A DNA stretch of 64,000 bases from Chroococcidiopsis sp. CCMEE 29 (lineage in GTDB: Bacteria; Cyanobacteriota; Cyanobacteriia; Cyanobacteriales; Chroococcidiopsidaceae). The translations under genes were made by a program, and so were the position numbers. Location: contig NZ_CP083761.1 of NCBI RefSeq assembly GCF_023558375.1, positions 5,652,411-5,716,410 on the forward strand. Direction: 5' to 3'. A model generated the notes under the pieces. The model ran no database searches. It worked only from the letters and a program-made list of their open reading frames with translations, and was not told the DNA's origin. This document shows positions 45,052 through 53,585 of the stretch, piece by piece (within the stretch, counting starts at the first letter, position 1; each line of letters starts with the position of its first letter).

Positions 45052-48000
45052 ATGGCTGATACTTTGGACGAACAGACTCCCCCGATGAACGCGGCGCCCG
45101 GCGAAGAGGACGTGATCCTCGACCTTCCGGCGCAATACTCCAGCGGCAATGCCGGCTTTTTTAACCGCCAGAACGAGTCCGTGCCGACCGCCGTCACGGT
45201 CGGCCCCGACGGCGCGCTCTACGCCTCCGAGCTGAGCGCGTTGCCCTACCCCAAAGGCTACGCCCGCGTGCTGCGCGTCAGCAATCCGGAGGGCGTCGCC
45301 AGCTACGACGGGCGCACCCCGGGCGGCACCGGCCAGATCTACGCCAGCGGCTTCGAGCAGCTCAACGGCCTGACGTTCGACGAGGACGGGGCGCTTTACG
45401 CCCTCGAATACGTCAACGGCAGCACCGTTTACGATCCGAAGATCCCGTTCGAAGACCTGCCGCCGAGCCGCTTGATCCGAGTCGACCCGGACGGCACGCG
45501 CAAGCAGATTTCGGGCGAGGAGCTGCGCTTCGGCAACTACGTGCTCGCGCACGAGGGCAAGGTTTATGCCGCGATCGGCAACGGCGACATCGACAAGGGC
45601 CAGGTGCTTGCCTACGAGCAAGACGCCGAGACCGGCGAGTGGTCATACAAGGTCGTGGCGGAGAACCTCAACAACCCGCGCGGCATGGACATCGGCCCCG
45701 ACGGCAACCTCTACGTTCTCGAATCGGGCAAGGGCACGCCGGCGGACGACCCGAACGCTGAGGACGCGCTGAGCGTCCAATTCATTCCGGGTTTGGTCAG
45801 CCAGCGCGCCGGCTACACCGGCGCGATCAGCCGGATCGACATTGAGAACGGTGGCCAAGAGCGGGTTTACGAGGGTTTGCCCTCGACCATCGAATACAAC
45901 CCGAACACCGGCGAGGACCGCATCCTTTCCATCGGTCCGAACGGCCTCGCAATCGGCGAGGACGGCACGGCGTGGATCGCCTCCGGCGGCGGCCTCTCGG
46001 TTCAAACCGCCGAGGCGTTGGGCGAGTTCGGCGAGGGCTTGCGCGGCGTGCTGCGCCTTGAAGGTCTGTTCGGCGAGGATCCCTCGCAGGCGACCTGGAC
46101 CCCGGCGTTCGACTCGGTGCAATACGCCATCGAGAACGGCGCGGACGGCGCGACCACGCTGTTCAACACGCAGAGCAACCTGAATGACATCGAGATCGGC
46201 CCGGACGGCCAACTTTACGCCGTCGACGCGGCGCGCAACGTGATGTACGGCCTCAGCCCGGACGGTGAAGAGGTCGAAAGCGTCACCGTGCTGCAAAAGA
46301 CCCCGCCGGTGCTCACCCCGCCGCAATACGGCTTGGTCGTCCAGGCGGGTGGCGATCCGAGCGCCGACTACCGCGTCGAGATCATCGAGCGTACCTTCAA
46401 GGGCGAGAACGACCTGCCCGACACGCCGGGCCGGCAGCAAGCGCTAGCGAACGCCGCGATGACCCCGGTCGAGGGCGGCAACGGCGAGCCGCCTCTGCGC
46501 GGCGAGGACGCCACGATCGGTGGCATTTTGGGCGAGGCCGGCGTGCCGGGCGATTTCTCCGGCGTTGACGGCGAGGGGGAAATCACGGCGGACCGCCCAA
46601 CCCCGGGCGACCCGATGCTGGAGCCGCAGGCCCCGGCGGATGGACTGCCGGTGCCGGAAGCCAACGCGGGCGAGGGCGTTGATCTGCCCGACGACGCTGA
46701 GGTTCTCGTGCCCACAACGGCGGACGGCTCCCCAACCGAGGGGCCGGGCTTTGACCCGACCATGCCGCCCGATGGGCTCGCCGCGAACGACTTCGACCCG
46801 CTCAACCCAACCTTGCTGCCGGGCGTCGAACCGGACGTGCTGATCCCCGGCCCGGTTGATCCGCTCGCGCCCGTTATCACGAAGAGCAACCCGTTTACCG
46901 ACTACTTCGACCCATTTTTCGGCGTATATTTGCCGGCGCGGGGCGACGAGCCGGTGCTGCCGGACGGCGAGGGCGGCGGCTACACGGTCGACAACCTGTT
47001 CGTGTTCGGCGACCGCCTGACCGAGAACGGCGGCGAGTTCGGCAAGAACGCTGTAGCGGAGAGCACGGGCCCGAACCCGCCCTACGACGCCGCGCCGTAC
47101 TCGCCGCTCGGCAACTTCACCGACGGCTTGAACTGGACCACCTACCTCGGGCGCATCCTGGGCGTCGAGGACTACGCTGAGCAGGACACCAACTTCAGCT
47201 ACCTCGATGCCACGGCGCGCGAGTTGGTCAACCCGGTCGACCCGTTCGGCGAGGCGACCGAGTTGAACACCTTCGCGGGCCAGATCGACACCTTCAAGGA
47301 GGCCTACGGCACGTTCGACGAGGACGACCTAGTGGTCGTCAACTTCGGCGGCAACGACCTGACCCTGCCGCCGGAGGAGGGCGTTGCGCCGGAGGAGGCC
47401 GCGCAGCAATCGATCCAAGCTACCGTCGACGGCATCGCGAGCTTGCAAGCGTTGGGTGCCAAGAACTTCCTGGTCGGGCTCGTCCCGCCGGTCGAGCTGG
47501 CGCCGATCTTCAGCGACCCGGAGTTCCAGGCCCTCCTCGGCGTCGAGCCGGGCTTCTTCGGCCCGGTGGTCGAGGGCTACAACCAGGGTTTGACGGCCGC
47601 GCTGGAGGCTTACGAGGTGGAATCGGGCGCGAACATCGAGATCTTCGACGTCAACGCGCTGTTCGACACCATCGCGGCGGAGCCGGGGGCGTACGGCTTC
47701 GTCAACGTGGACGAGCCGGTCTTGATCAGCCAGACGCCGCTGACCGGCGAGCCGCCGGTCTACAACCCGGCGATCGTCGGGCAGGACCCGGCGGTGCAGC
47801 ACGCAACGCTGTTCCTCGACCCGTTCTTCCACCCAACCGCGCTCGGCCACTCGATCCTCGCCGAGACGGCGCGAGACGAGCTGCTCGGTCTGGGCGCTGT
47901 TCCTGAACCAACACCTGAAGAAACAGGACTGACCATTGGGCTTTACGATTCGGACAGCAATAATCTGATCGCGCCTCTTAACGATGGTCAGCAAATTCTG

Positions 48001-48288
48001 GCGAGTGAAGTTGCAGGTAAGAATCTAACAATTTCTGCATCAGTCCCAGAAGACAGTGTCTACTTTGGACAGGTGGAGAGCATGTCCCTAAATCTAAATG
48101 ATGGTCAAGTCACTAAAACAGAGAATATAGCTCCCTACGCTCTATTCGGTGATAAAAATTGGGGGGAGGCTCTCACAGGAGGAATTGTTTTGCAGGGGGA
48201 AAACACCATCGCTTTTGAGCTGTATTCCCAGGATCGACTCGGCGGCAACCTGCTTGAAACCGTAACTGTAGACTTCACTATTACCTAA
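45052..48288 (+). CDS. scyD: ScyD-like beta-propeller fused to a GDSL-like domain (composite, very high GC)
   Basis: This 1078-residue protein has four parts. Residues ~25-480 are a ScyD/ScyE-type propeller (VPTAVTVGPDGALYASELSA; NNPRGMDIGPDGNLYVLESG). Residues ~480-640 are an acidic Pro/Gly linker. Residues ~648-940 are an SGNH/GDSL-hydrolase-like domain, with FVFGDRLTENG where FGDSL is expected (R655 for Ser), FGGNDL at 765-770 and D923-P-F-F-H927. Residues ~955-1078 are a beta-rich tail (LTIGLYDSDSNNLIAPLNDG). There is no signal peptide or PEP-CTERM, unlike ScyE/ScyF. Codons switch from very GC-rich to normal at ~47896. Position between scyC and scyE makes it the ScyD equivalent. Described ScyD proteins are, as I recall, about 400-450 residues. 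Confidence 0.85.
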   Translation: MADTLDEQTPPMNAAPGEEDVILDLPAQYSSGNAGFFNRQNESVPTAVTVGPDGALYASELSALPYPKGYARVLRVSNPEGVASYDGRTPGGTGQIYASGFEQLNGLTFDEDGALYALEYVNGSTVYDPKIPFEDLPPSRLIRVDPDGTRKQISGEELRFGNYVLAHEGKVYAAIGNGDIDKGQVLAYEQDAETGEWSYKVVAENLNNPRGMDIGPDGNLYVLESGKGTPADDPNAEDALSVQFIPGLVSQRAGYTGAISRIDIENGGQERVYEGLPSTIEYNPNTGEDRILSIGPNGLAIGEDGTAWIASGGGLSVQTAEALGEFGEGLRGVLRLEGLFGEDPSQATWTPAFDSVQYAIENGADGATTLFNTQSNLNDIEIGPDGQLYAVDAARNVMYGLSPDGEEVESVTVLQKTPPVLTPPQYGLVVQAGGDPSADYRVEIIERTFKGENDLPDTPGRQQALANAAMTPVEGGNGEPPLRGEDATIGGILGEAGVPGDFSGVDGEGEITADRPTPGDPMLEPQAPADGLPVPEANAGEGVDLPDDAEVLVPTTADGSPTEGPGFDPTMPPDGLAANDFDPLNPTLLPGVEPDVLIPGPVDPLAPVITKSNPFTDYFDPFFGVYLPARGDEPVLPDGEGGGYTVDNLFVFGDRLTENGGEFGKNAVAESTGPNPPYDAAPYSPLGNFTDGLNWTTYLGRILGVEDYAEQDTNFSYLDATARELVNPVDPFGEATELNTFAGQIDTFKEAYGTFDEDDLVVVNFGGNDLTLPPEEGVAPEEAAQQSIQATVDGIASLQALGAKNFLVGLVPPVELAPIFSDPEFQALLGVEPGFFGPVVEGYNQGLTAALEAYEVESGANIEIFDVNALFDTIAAEPGAYGFVNVDEPVLISQTPLTGEPPVYNPAIVGQDPAVQHATLFLDPFFHPTALGHSILAETARDELLGLGAVPEPTPEETGLTIGLYDSDSNNLIAPLNDGQQILASEVAGKNLTISASVPEDSVYFGQVESMSLNLNDGQVTKTENIAPYALFGDKNWGEALTGGIVLQGENTIAFELYSQDRLGGNLLETVTVDFTIT

Positions 48289-48289
48289 G

Positions 48290-48526
48290 CATCCCTGGGT
48301 TCGACAGTCCGTTGATAGCCAACTTGATCGTCTGAAGGCAGAACTCTGGTTGGGTATTGACGGGCTCAAGAACATTTGCCAAATTGAGCATTCTCGCCAT
48401 CGTAGCGTTTTCAACTTCCTCGTCAATTTGTTAGCGGGGTTGGTTGCCTATACCTATCAAGAGAAAAAGCCATCTTTAGATATCCATTCCCACGGTTTGC
48501 CAGCTCTACCTCCTGCTATTTTTTGA
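48290..48526 (+). pseudogene. Transposase C-terminal remnant between scyD and scyE
   Basis: A plus-strand frame with no start reads KAELWLGIDGLKNICQIEHS, RHRSVFNFLVNLLAGLVAYT and YQEKKPSLDIHSHGLP up to a TGA at 48524-48526. The IEHSRHRS...NFLVNLLAGLVAY pattern is, to my recollection, the C-terminus of a cyanobacterial transposase (IS982-like; family not certain). It begins two bases past the scyD stop. Confidence 0.6.
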
Positions 48527-48550
48527 CTCGTCGAACTCACGTTGCTAAGT

Positions 48551-49861
48551 ATGAAACTTAAGCCATTTGCTTTTACATTTCTCACTCTTTGTCTTGCCGC
48601 TGTTGCCGGAATGCCAGCTGCACAATCTGCATCGCTGTCAGTCATTGCCGAAGGTCTTGATAATGCACGCGGTATTAGCACTGACCCTAGCGGTAATATT
48701 TGGGTTACAGAGACAGGTGTAGGGGGACCAGGTGTAGGGGAAGGCGCAGGATGCGTACAATCACCTAGCGTGCAATATGCTCCTATATGTTCTGGTAATA
48801 CTGCAGCTGTAACTAGAATTACACCAGACGGTAAGCAAGAGCGTGTATTTAAAGGACTACCGTCTCTAGCAATCCAGCCTTCAGGAATTGAGGGTGCCGG
48901 TCCTCAGGACCTCAAATTTGATTCCAGCGGCAACGCTTATGGGGTTTATGGCTTTGCTGGCGATCCGGCAATCCGCGAGGCAATATTCGGCGATTCTGCG
49001 TTCGGTCAGCTATATAGACTCGACCCAAACCAAGGACCGATTAGTATTGCCGATCTGGCAGGCTACGAACTGGCTAATAATCCCGATGGCGGCGATGTAA
49101 TTACCAACCCCTATGCTTTAGCACTCAAAGATGATACTGCTTATGTCGTTGATGCGGGTGCAAATGTGCTATACACTGTAGGGCTTGATGGCAGCGGTAT
49201 TAAGGAAGCAATTCCGTTTTCTAGCCGTCCGTTTGATGTTGGTCCTAATGCCTTCCCACCTCCCGATCCAAATCAGCCCCTACTTCCTGGTTTCGAGAAT
49301 GGACCACCCGAGCAAATTGACCTACAACCAGTACCTACAGGTGTGGCAATTGGTCCTGATGGTGCTGCTTATGTAAGCGACCTCTCAGGTTTTCCTTATC
49401 CCGAAGGTGGGTCGCGGATCTATCGCATTAACGAAAACGGTGAGCCAGAAGTCTATGCTGATGGTTTTACCATGCTCGCTGACTTGGAGTTCGATCAAGA
49501 CGGCAATTTGTTGGCTTTACAGTACGCCGACAAGCCTCAGTGGACTGGTGAGTTAGCTGCTTCTCTGTTCCAAATCGCCCCTGATGGGACTCGTACAACT
49601 CTCGTCGCTGCTGGTGAGGGATTAGAGGCGACTACTGACATCCATGTTGGTCCTAATAATGAAATTTATGTCACGAACAAAGGCGATCGCCCAGATGTAG
49701 GGCAAGTCATTCGGGTTGACAGAACAGAGTCTGTCCCCGAGCCCACTTCTGTTTTGGGAGTGTTAGCGTTTGGTGCTTTAGGCAGTGGTGCTTGGCTGCA
49801 GCGCAAGCGTCAACAACAGCTACTTGATGAAGTGAAATTTGCTAATGGCTTAAAAGACTAG
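48551..49861 (+). CDS. scyE: ScyE, secreted ScyD/ScyE-family protein with PEP-CTERM
   Basis: From ATG 48551 (436 aa): signal peptide FAFTFLTLCLAAVAGMPAAQ-SA, a beta-propeller with repeated 'GPDG..Y' loops (IAEGLDNARGISTDPSGNIW; VPTGVAIGPDGAAYVSDLSG), and a C-terminal PEP-CTERM signal VPEPTSVLGVLAFGALG ending in basic residues. ScyE is predicted periplasmic and thought to help in the late oxidative dimerisation or transport of the monomer. Normal base composition, in contrast to scyD. Confidence 0.92.
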   Translation: MKLKPFAFTFLTLCLAAVAGMPAAQSASLSVIAEGLDNARGISTDPSGNIWVTETGVGGPGVGEGAGCVQSPSVQYAPICSGNTAAVTRITPDGKQERVFKGLPSLAIQPSGIEGAGPQDLKFDSSGNAYGVYGFAGDPAIREAIFGDSAFGQLYRLDPNQGPISIADLAGYELANNPDGGDVITNPYALALKDDTAYVVDAGANVLYTVGLDGSGIKEAIPFSSRPFDVGPNAFPPPDPNQPLLPGFENGPPEQIDLQPVPTGVAIGPDGAAYVSDLSGFPYPEGGSRIYRINENGEPEVYADGFTMLADLEFDQDGNLLALQYADKPQWTGELAASLFQIAPDGTRTTLVAAGEGLEATTDIHVGPNNEIYVTNKGDRPDVGQVIRVDRTESVPEPTSVLGVLAFGALGSGAWLQRKRQQQLLDEVKFANGLKD

Positions 49862-50127
49862 AAAGTAGCGACACCTGAAAACAGCACTACAGTCTGGTCA
49901 GGGGTTGGCGAACTAGTGAATTCGGTGGCACAAAGTTCTGTCGCATTGGCTGCATAGAGCAGCGATCGCCATCAAATTTTAAATCAACAGGGTGCATCAA
50001 CTTTTGTGTAGAGCAAGACAAGCAATTACTCGCAGACAATCAGAAACTAAACAAGTGGTGTAATTTCGCTAAGGTGATCGCTCGGTAAAGCAACCACTAA
50101 GTTGGTCACAACCAGGAGTGTAAATTC

Positions 50128-51303
50128 ATGGGATTAGTCAAAAATTTGTCAGTTACCCTTGCCTGTGCCGGATTCATGGTCCTGGCAACAGCAGTGGAAG
50201 CCAAAGCCCAGCTAACCTTAGAGTACGAGAAGCAAATTGGTAGTCCTGGATTCGGTCCTGGAGAGCTTTTTGTTCCTCAGGGTATAGGGGTGCAGGACGA
50301 AACTGGAAATACTTATGTCAGTAATGGTCGGGGTCTTAACCCAGACGGCACTTTTAACCCAAATCTCGGTAACCGGGTTGATGTATTCGACCCTCAGAGT
50401 AACTATCTGAGGTCAATTGGCAGTGGTAGCCAGGAACCTGGACAGGGTTTCGACGAGCCAGCAGACCTAAAATTTAATCCCAAGACTGGCAACCTGCATG
50501 TGGGTGATGTTTTCAACAGCGAAATCGATGTATACAAGCCCGATACAGGGGAATTCGTTAGATCCTATGGCTCCTTTGGCGGTCCTGTAGAAGGTAGGCT
50601 CTTCTTTGGTCCAGGGGGTATGTCATTCGGTAACGATGGCAATCTGTATGTGACTGATTTTAGCGAGGACATTGTCAAGGTATACAATGGTCAGGACGGT
50701 GAGCTAGTTAAGACAATCGGTAGCCCTGGCAGTGAACTTGGGCAGTTTAGCGGACCAGCAGGTATAACAGTTTCCCCCAACACTGGCAATATCTATGTAG
50801 GCGATCAGTACAACGGTCGCATTCAGGTACTCAATCCAGAAGGAGACCCCCTATTTGCCTTTGGCGAACGTGGTAGCGAACCTGGGCAATTTAGAGAGCC
50901 GATTGGCGTAGAAGTGGACGAGTTTGAGAATATCTATGTGGCTGATTCTCAAAATAGCCGCGTCCAGGCATTTGATAAAGACGGTAACTTCCTCACTGCA
51001 TTTGGCGAACCTGCTCGCAATGAATCTGGCGAAATTGTACCACCTCCTGCCCTAGGTGGACCGCCCTTTGGCGACCCCCTCGTTCTCGAACCAGGCACGT
51101 TTAACTGGACCGCTGGTTTACACTACGACAATGACAAGCTCTATGTGGGCGACTTCTTCCAAGGTCGCGTCCAAGTGTTATCAGTAAACCGAGAAACCAC
51201 CGAAGTTCCAGAGCCTTCGGCTGTATTAGGTATAGCGGTGCTGGGAGCTGGTTCAGTTGCTGTTAAATTCAGAAAACAGCGGCAGCAAAAGACTGCTGTT
51301 TAA
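50128..51303 (+). CDS. scyF: ScyF, secreted NHL-repeat protein with PEP-CTERM
   Basis: 391 residues. It has signal peptide VTLACAGFMVLATAVEAKAQ and about six NHL repeats (e.g. GPGELFVPQGIGVQDETGNT; GQFSGPAGITVSPNTGNIYV; GQFREPIGVEVDEFENIYVA), then C-terminal VPEPSAVLGIAVLGAGSV with a basic end. Like ScyE it should be envelope-sorted by an exosortase, which is not in the window. Its role in scytonemin maturation is periplasmic by inference. Confidence 0.92.
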   Translation: MGLVKNLSVTLACAGFMVLATAVEAKAQLTLEYEKQIGSPGFGPGELFVPQGIGVQDETGNTYVSNGRGLNPDGTFNPNLGNRVDVFDPQSNYLRSIGSGSQEPGQGFDEPADLKFNPKTGNLHVGDVFNSEIDVYKPDTGEFVRSYGSFGGPVEGRLFFGPGGMSFGNDGNLYVTDFSEDIVKVYNGQDGELVKTIGSPGSELGQFSGPAGITVSPNTGNIYVGDQYNGRIQVLNPEGDPLFAFGERGSEPGQFREPIGVEVDEFENIYVADSQNSRVQAFDKDGNFLTAFGEPARNESGEIVPPPALGGPPFGDPLVLEPGTFNWTAGLHYDNDKLYVGDFFQGRVQVLSVNRETTEVPEPSAVLGIAVLGAGSVAVKFRKQRQQKTAV

Positions 51304-51417
51304 CCACTAGTAAGGGCAGGTTGAGCGCGCATTTCGTTTTCCCACTGAAATTTAATCTAAACCCGCCCCTACCAACACCGATTACACATAGAAAATACAC
51401 CTTAATTTTCAGATGTC

Positions 51418-52305
51418 ATGTCTCTGATTCATCTAAACCAAACGAGTGTTACTGACTTACTGCATAGCTGGCTTTCACAGTATGTAACGCAGGAAAATCT
51501 CACATGGCTAGATGAGAAGAGAGAGCAAATTGCTGGGGGTGCCCCTGTGCGAGTATTCTTTACTGCCTTCAGCGCGGTGCCTCGCTACACAGGTAAAAAA
51601 GATCTTGAGCTAACATCAGCAGACTTACAAGCCGCCTCGGCAATGCGGACAGGTTGGTTTCCTGGTCATTGGAGTATAGATCAAGCCGCTCGCACACTAC
51701 TAGTATTGGCTCTCCCTCAGGAGAATGCAGAAAAATATCTGCGGACACTGGAGCAAGTCTTTATCACTGCCGATGTAGGAGAGTTGGTGGCGCTGTATCA
51801 AGCCTTACCACTTTTGCCTTATCCAGAACAACATCGTGTCCGCGCTGCTGAGGGAGTTCGTAGCAATATGACAGCAGTTTTCAATGCTGTGGCTTTACGA
51901 AATCCCTATCCTGCCGAGTATTTTGATCGCCTTGCTTGGAACCAGATGGTATTGAAAGCCTTGTTTGTAGGTAGCCCTCTGCATCTAATCCAGGGTCTCG
52001 ATCGCCGTGCCAATCCAGAACTGGCGCAGATGTTAGTTGACTATGCCCACGAACGTTGGGCTGCTAAACGCTCTGTATCTCCCGAACTCTGGCGATTAGT
52101 GGGGCTCTTTGCTGATACTGCCATGCTAGCGGATTTGGAGCGATCGCTCGCCGACCCCGATCCAACCCAGCAAGCCGCCGCCGCCCTCGCTTGTGCCCAA
52201 TCTCCCTTAACCCAGGCTCAAGCCCTCCTTGCCCGGTACCCAGACTTAAAAACTTCTATTCAAACAGGAAAACTGACTTGGCAGCAATTAGCTATAGCAA
52301 TCTGA
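51418..52305 (+). CDS. eboA: EboA family metabolite traffic protein
   Basis: A 295-residue soluble helical protein: WLSQYVTQENLTWLDEKREQ, TGWFPGHWSIDQAARTLLVL, FVGSPLHLIQGLDRRANPEL. This is the EboA pattern. The ebo genes were linked by genetics in Nostoc to export of the scytonemin monomer to the periplasm; similar clusters occur with other metabolites. It starts 114 bases after scyF, same strand. The enzymatic role, if any, is not known. Confidence 0.9.
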   Translation: MSLIHLNQTSVTDLLHSWLSQYVTQENLTWLDEKREQIAGGAPVRVFFTAFSAVPRYTGKKDLELTSADLQAASAMRTGWFPGHWSIDQAARTLLVLALPQENAEKYLRTLEQVFITADVGELVALYQALPLLPYPEQHRVRAAEGVRSNMTAVFNAVALRNPYPAEYFDRLAWNQMVLKALFVGSPLHLIQGLDRRANPELAQMLVDYAHERWAAKRSVSPELWRLVGLFADTAMLADLERSLADPDPTQQAAAALACAQSPLTQAQALLARYPDLKTSIQTGKLTWQQLAIAI

Positions 52306-52318
52306 TTTGATTTGTGGG

Positions 52319-52335
52319 GCAGGCTTCCAGCCTGC
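52319..52335. repeat. Short perfect hairpin after eboA
   Basis: GCAGGCT-TCC-AGCCTGC, a 7-bp stem with 3-base loop, starts 14 bases after the eboA stop. No T-run follows, but short CCCCTGA tandem repeats come at 52368-52385. It may weaken read-through to eboB or mark RNA ends. Confidence 0.5.
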
Positions 52336-52431
52336 ACAGGCAAGATGCGGGGCTAGCTTTTCCTCTTCCCCTGACCCCTGACCCCTAGCCTCTTCTTCGG
52401 TCAATGGATACCAATTATAAATACCAATTGC

Positions 52432-53340
52432 ATGATGTTTATTGATCCTCACATTCATATGACTGCCCGCACGACCTACGATTATTTGGTAATGCGGGAG
52501 TCGGGTGTTGTCGCTGTGATTGAGCCAGCCTTTTGGTTGGGACAACCTCGTACTAGCGTTGGCACATTCCAAGATTACTTCAACAGCTTAGTAGGGTGGG
52601 AACGGTTTCGGGCTGGTCAGTTTGGGATTCGGCATTACTGCGCGATCGGCTTGAACCCGAAAGAAGCGAATAACGAACCCTTGGCAGAAGCAGTGATGGA
52701 ACTTTTGCCTTTGTATGCCTGCAAAGAAGGTGTAGTCGCCATCGGTGAAATTGGCTACGACGACATGACACCCGTAGAGGATAAATACTTCCGCCAGCAG
52801 TTGGAACTAGCAAAAGAACTGGACACGGTGGTATTGATCCACACCCCCCATCGCAACAAAAAGGCAGGCACAAGTCGCAGCATGGATGTCTGCATTGAGC
52901 ATGGGTTAGATCCATCGCGGGTGATCGTGGATCACAACAACGAAGAGACAGCTCAGGAAGTTCTAGATCGTGGCTTCTGGGCAGCCTTCACGATTTACCC
53001 CTATACAAAAATGGGGAATGCCCGCATGGTGGAGATTGTACGCCAATACGGGTGCGATCGCATCATCGTTGATAGTAGCGCCGATTGGGGTATCAGCGAT
53101 ACTCTAGCTGTGCCGAAGACTGCTCAACTGATGTTGGAACGAGGAATTCCTGAATCCCATGTGCAAGCTGTTTGTTACAAAAATGCCCTGACTGCCTACA
53201 GCCAGAGTGGTCAAATGCAAGAGGCAGATTGGCTCAACCCAGCGTCAATTGACCAACGACAACTCTTCAATGGTAATTCCGTGCTGCGGGGACAGGAACC
53301 GATGGTCGAGTCCAGCCGTGATTACGCACTGATCGAGTGA
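52432..53340 (+). CDS. eboB: EboB, TatD-like metal-dependent hydrolase
   Basis: A 302-residue TIM-barrel protein: MMFIDPHIHMTARTTYDYLV gives the HxH metal motif, IGEIGYDDMTP and VVLIHTPHRNKKAGTSRSMD give further ligands, and IIVDSSADWGISDTLAVPKT the late Asp. It is the EboB component of the ebo cluster. The substrate is unknown. Confidence 0.9.
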   Translation: MMFIDPHIHMTARTTYDYLVMRESGVVAVIEPAFWLGQPRTSVGTFQDYFNSLVGWERFRAGQFGIRHYCAIGLNPKEANNEPLAEAVMELLPLYACKEGVVAIGEIGYDDMTPVEDKYFRQQLELAKELDTVVLIHTPHRNKKAGTSRSMDVCIEHGLDPSRVIVDHNNEETAQEVLDRGFWAAFTIYPYTKMGNARMVEIVRQYGCDRIIVDSSADWGISDTLAVPKTAQLMLERGIPESHVQAVCYKNALTAYSQSGQMQEADWLNPASIDQRQLFNGNSVLRGQEPMVESSRDYALIE

Positions 53341-53400
53341 GCAAACAGTAATGGATTTTGAGGGATAAAATCTATCGGCAGATTAAAGGTAAAAGGGAAA

Positions 53401-53532
53401 TTATATCAAATCCGGTTGATTGCCCATGATTTGGCAGCCCTCACCCCTTGCCCCTCTCCCAAGCTTGGGAGAGGGGTGCCGGAGGCGGGGTGAGGGCGAG
53501 ATTTTACAGTCATTCAAGCGGATTTGATATTA
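53401..53532. repeat. MITE-like palindromic repeat between eboB and eboC
   Basis: ATATCAAATCCG at 53403-53414 is mirrored by CGGATTTGATAT at 53519-53530. GCCCTCACCCC (53437 on) is mirrored by GGGGTGAGGGC (53487-53497), and the centre at 53451-53476 is a perfect palindrome of about 26 bases around AAGCTT. No coding potential. The structure suggests a non-autonomous miniature element. Confidence 0.75.
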
Positions 53533-53585
53533 CCCTAACCCCCGACCCCTGACCCCTGACCCCTGCTTCTACAAGGAGACTTTGA

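Noticed and set aside
45643..46440. Minus-strand ORFs of 190-265 aa opposite scyD
   Set aside because: They are by-products of the GC-rich composition (few stop codons); their translations are Arg/Ala/Val-rich and have no domain.
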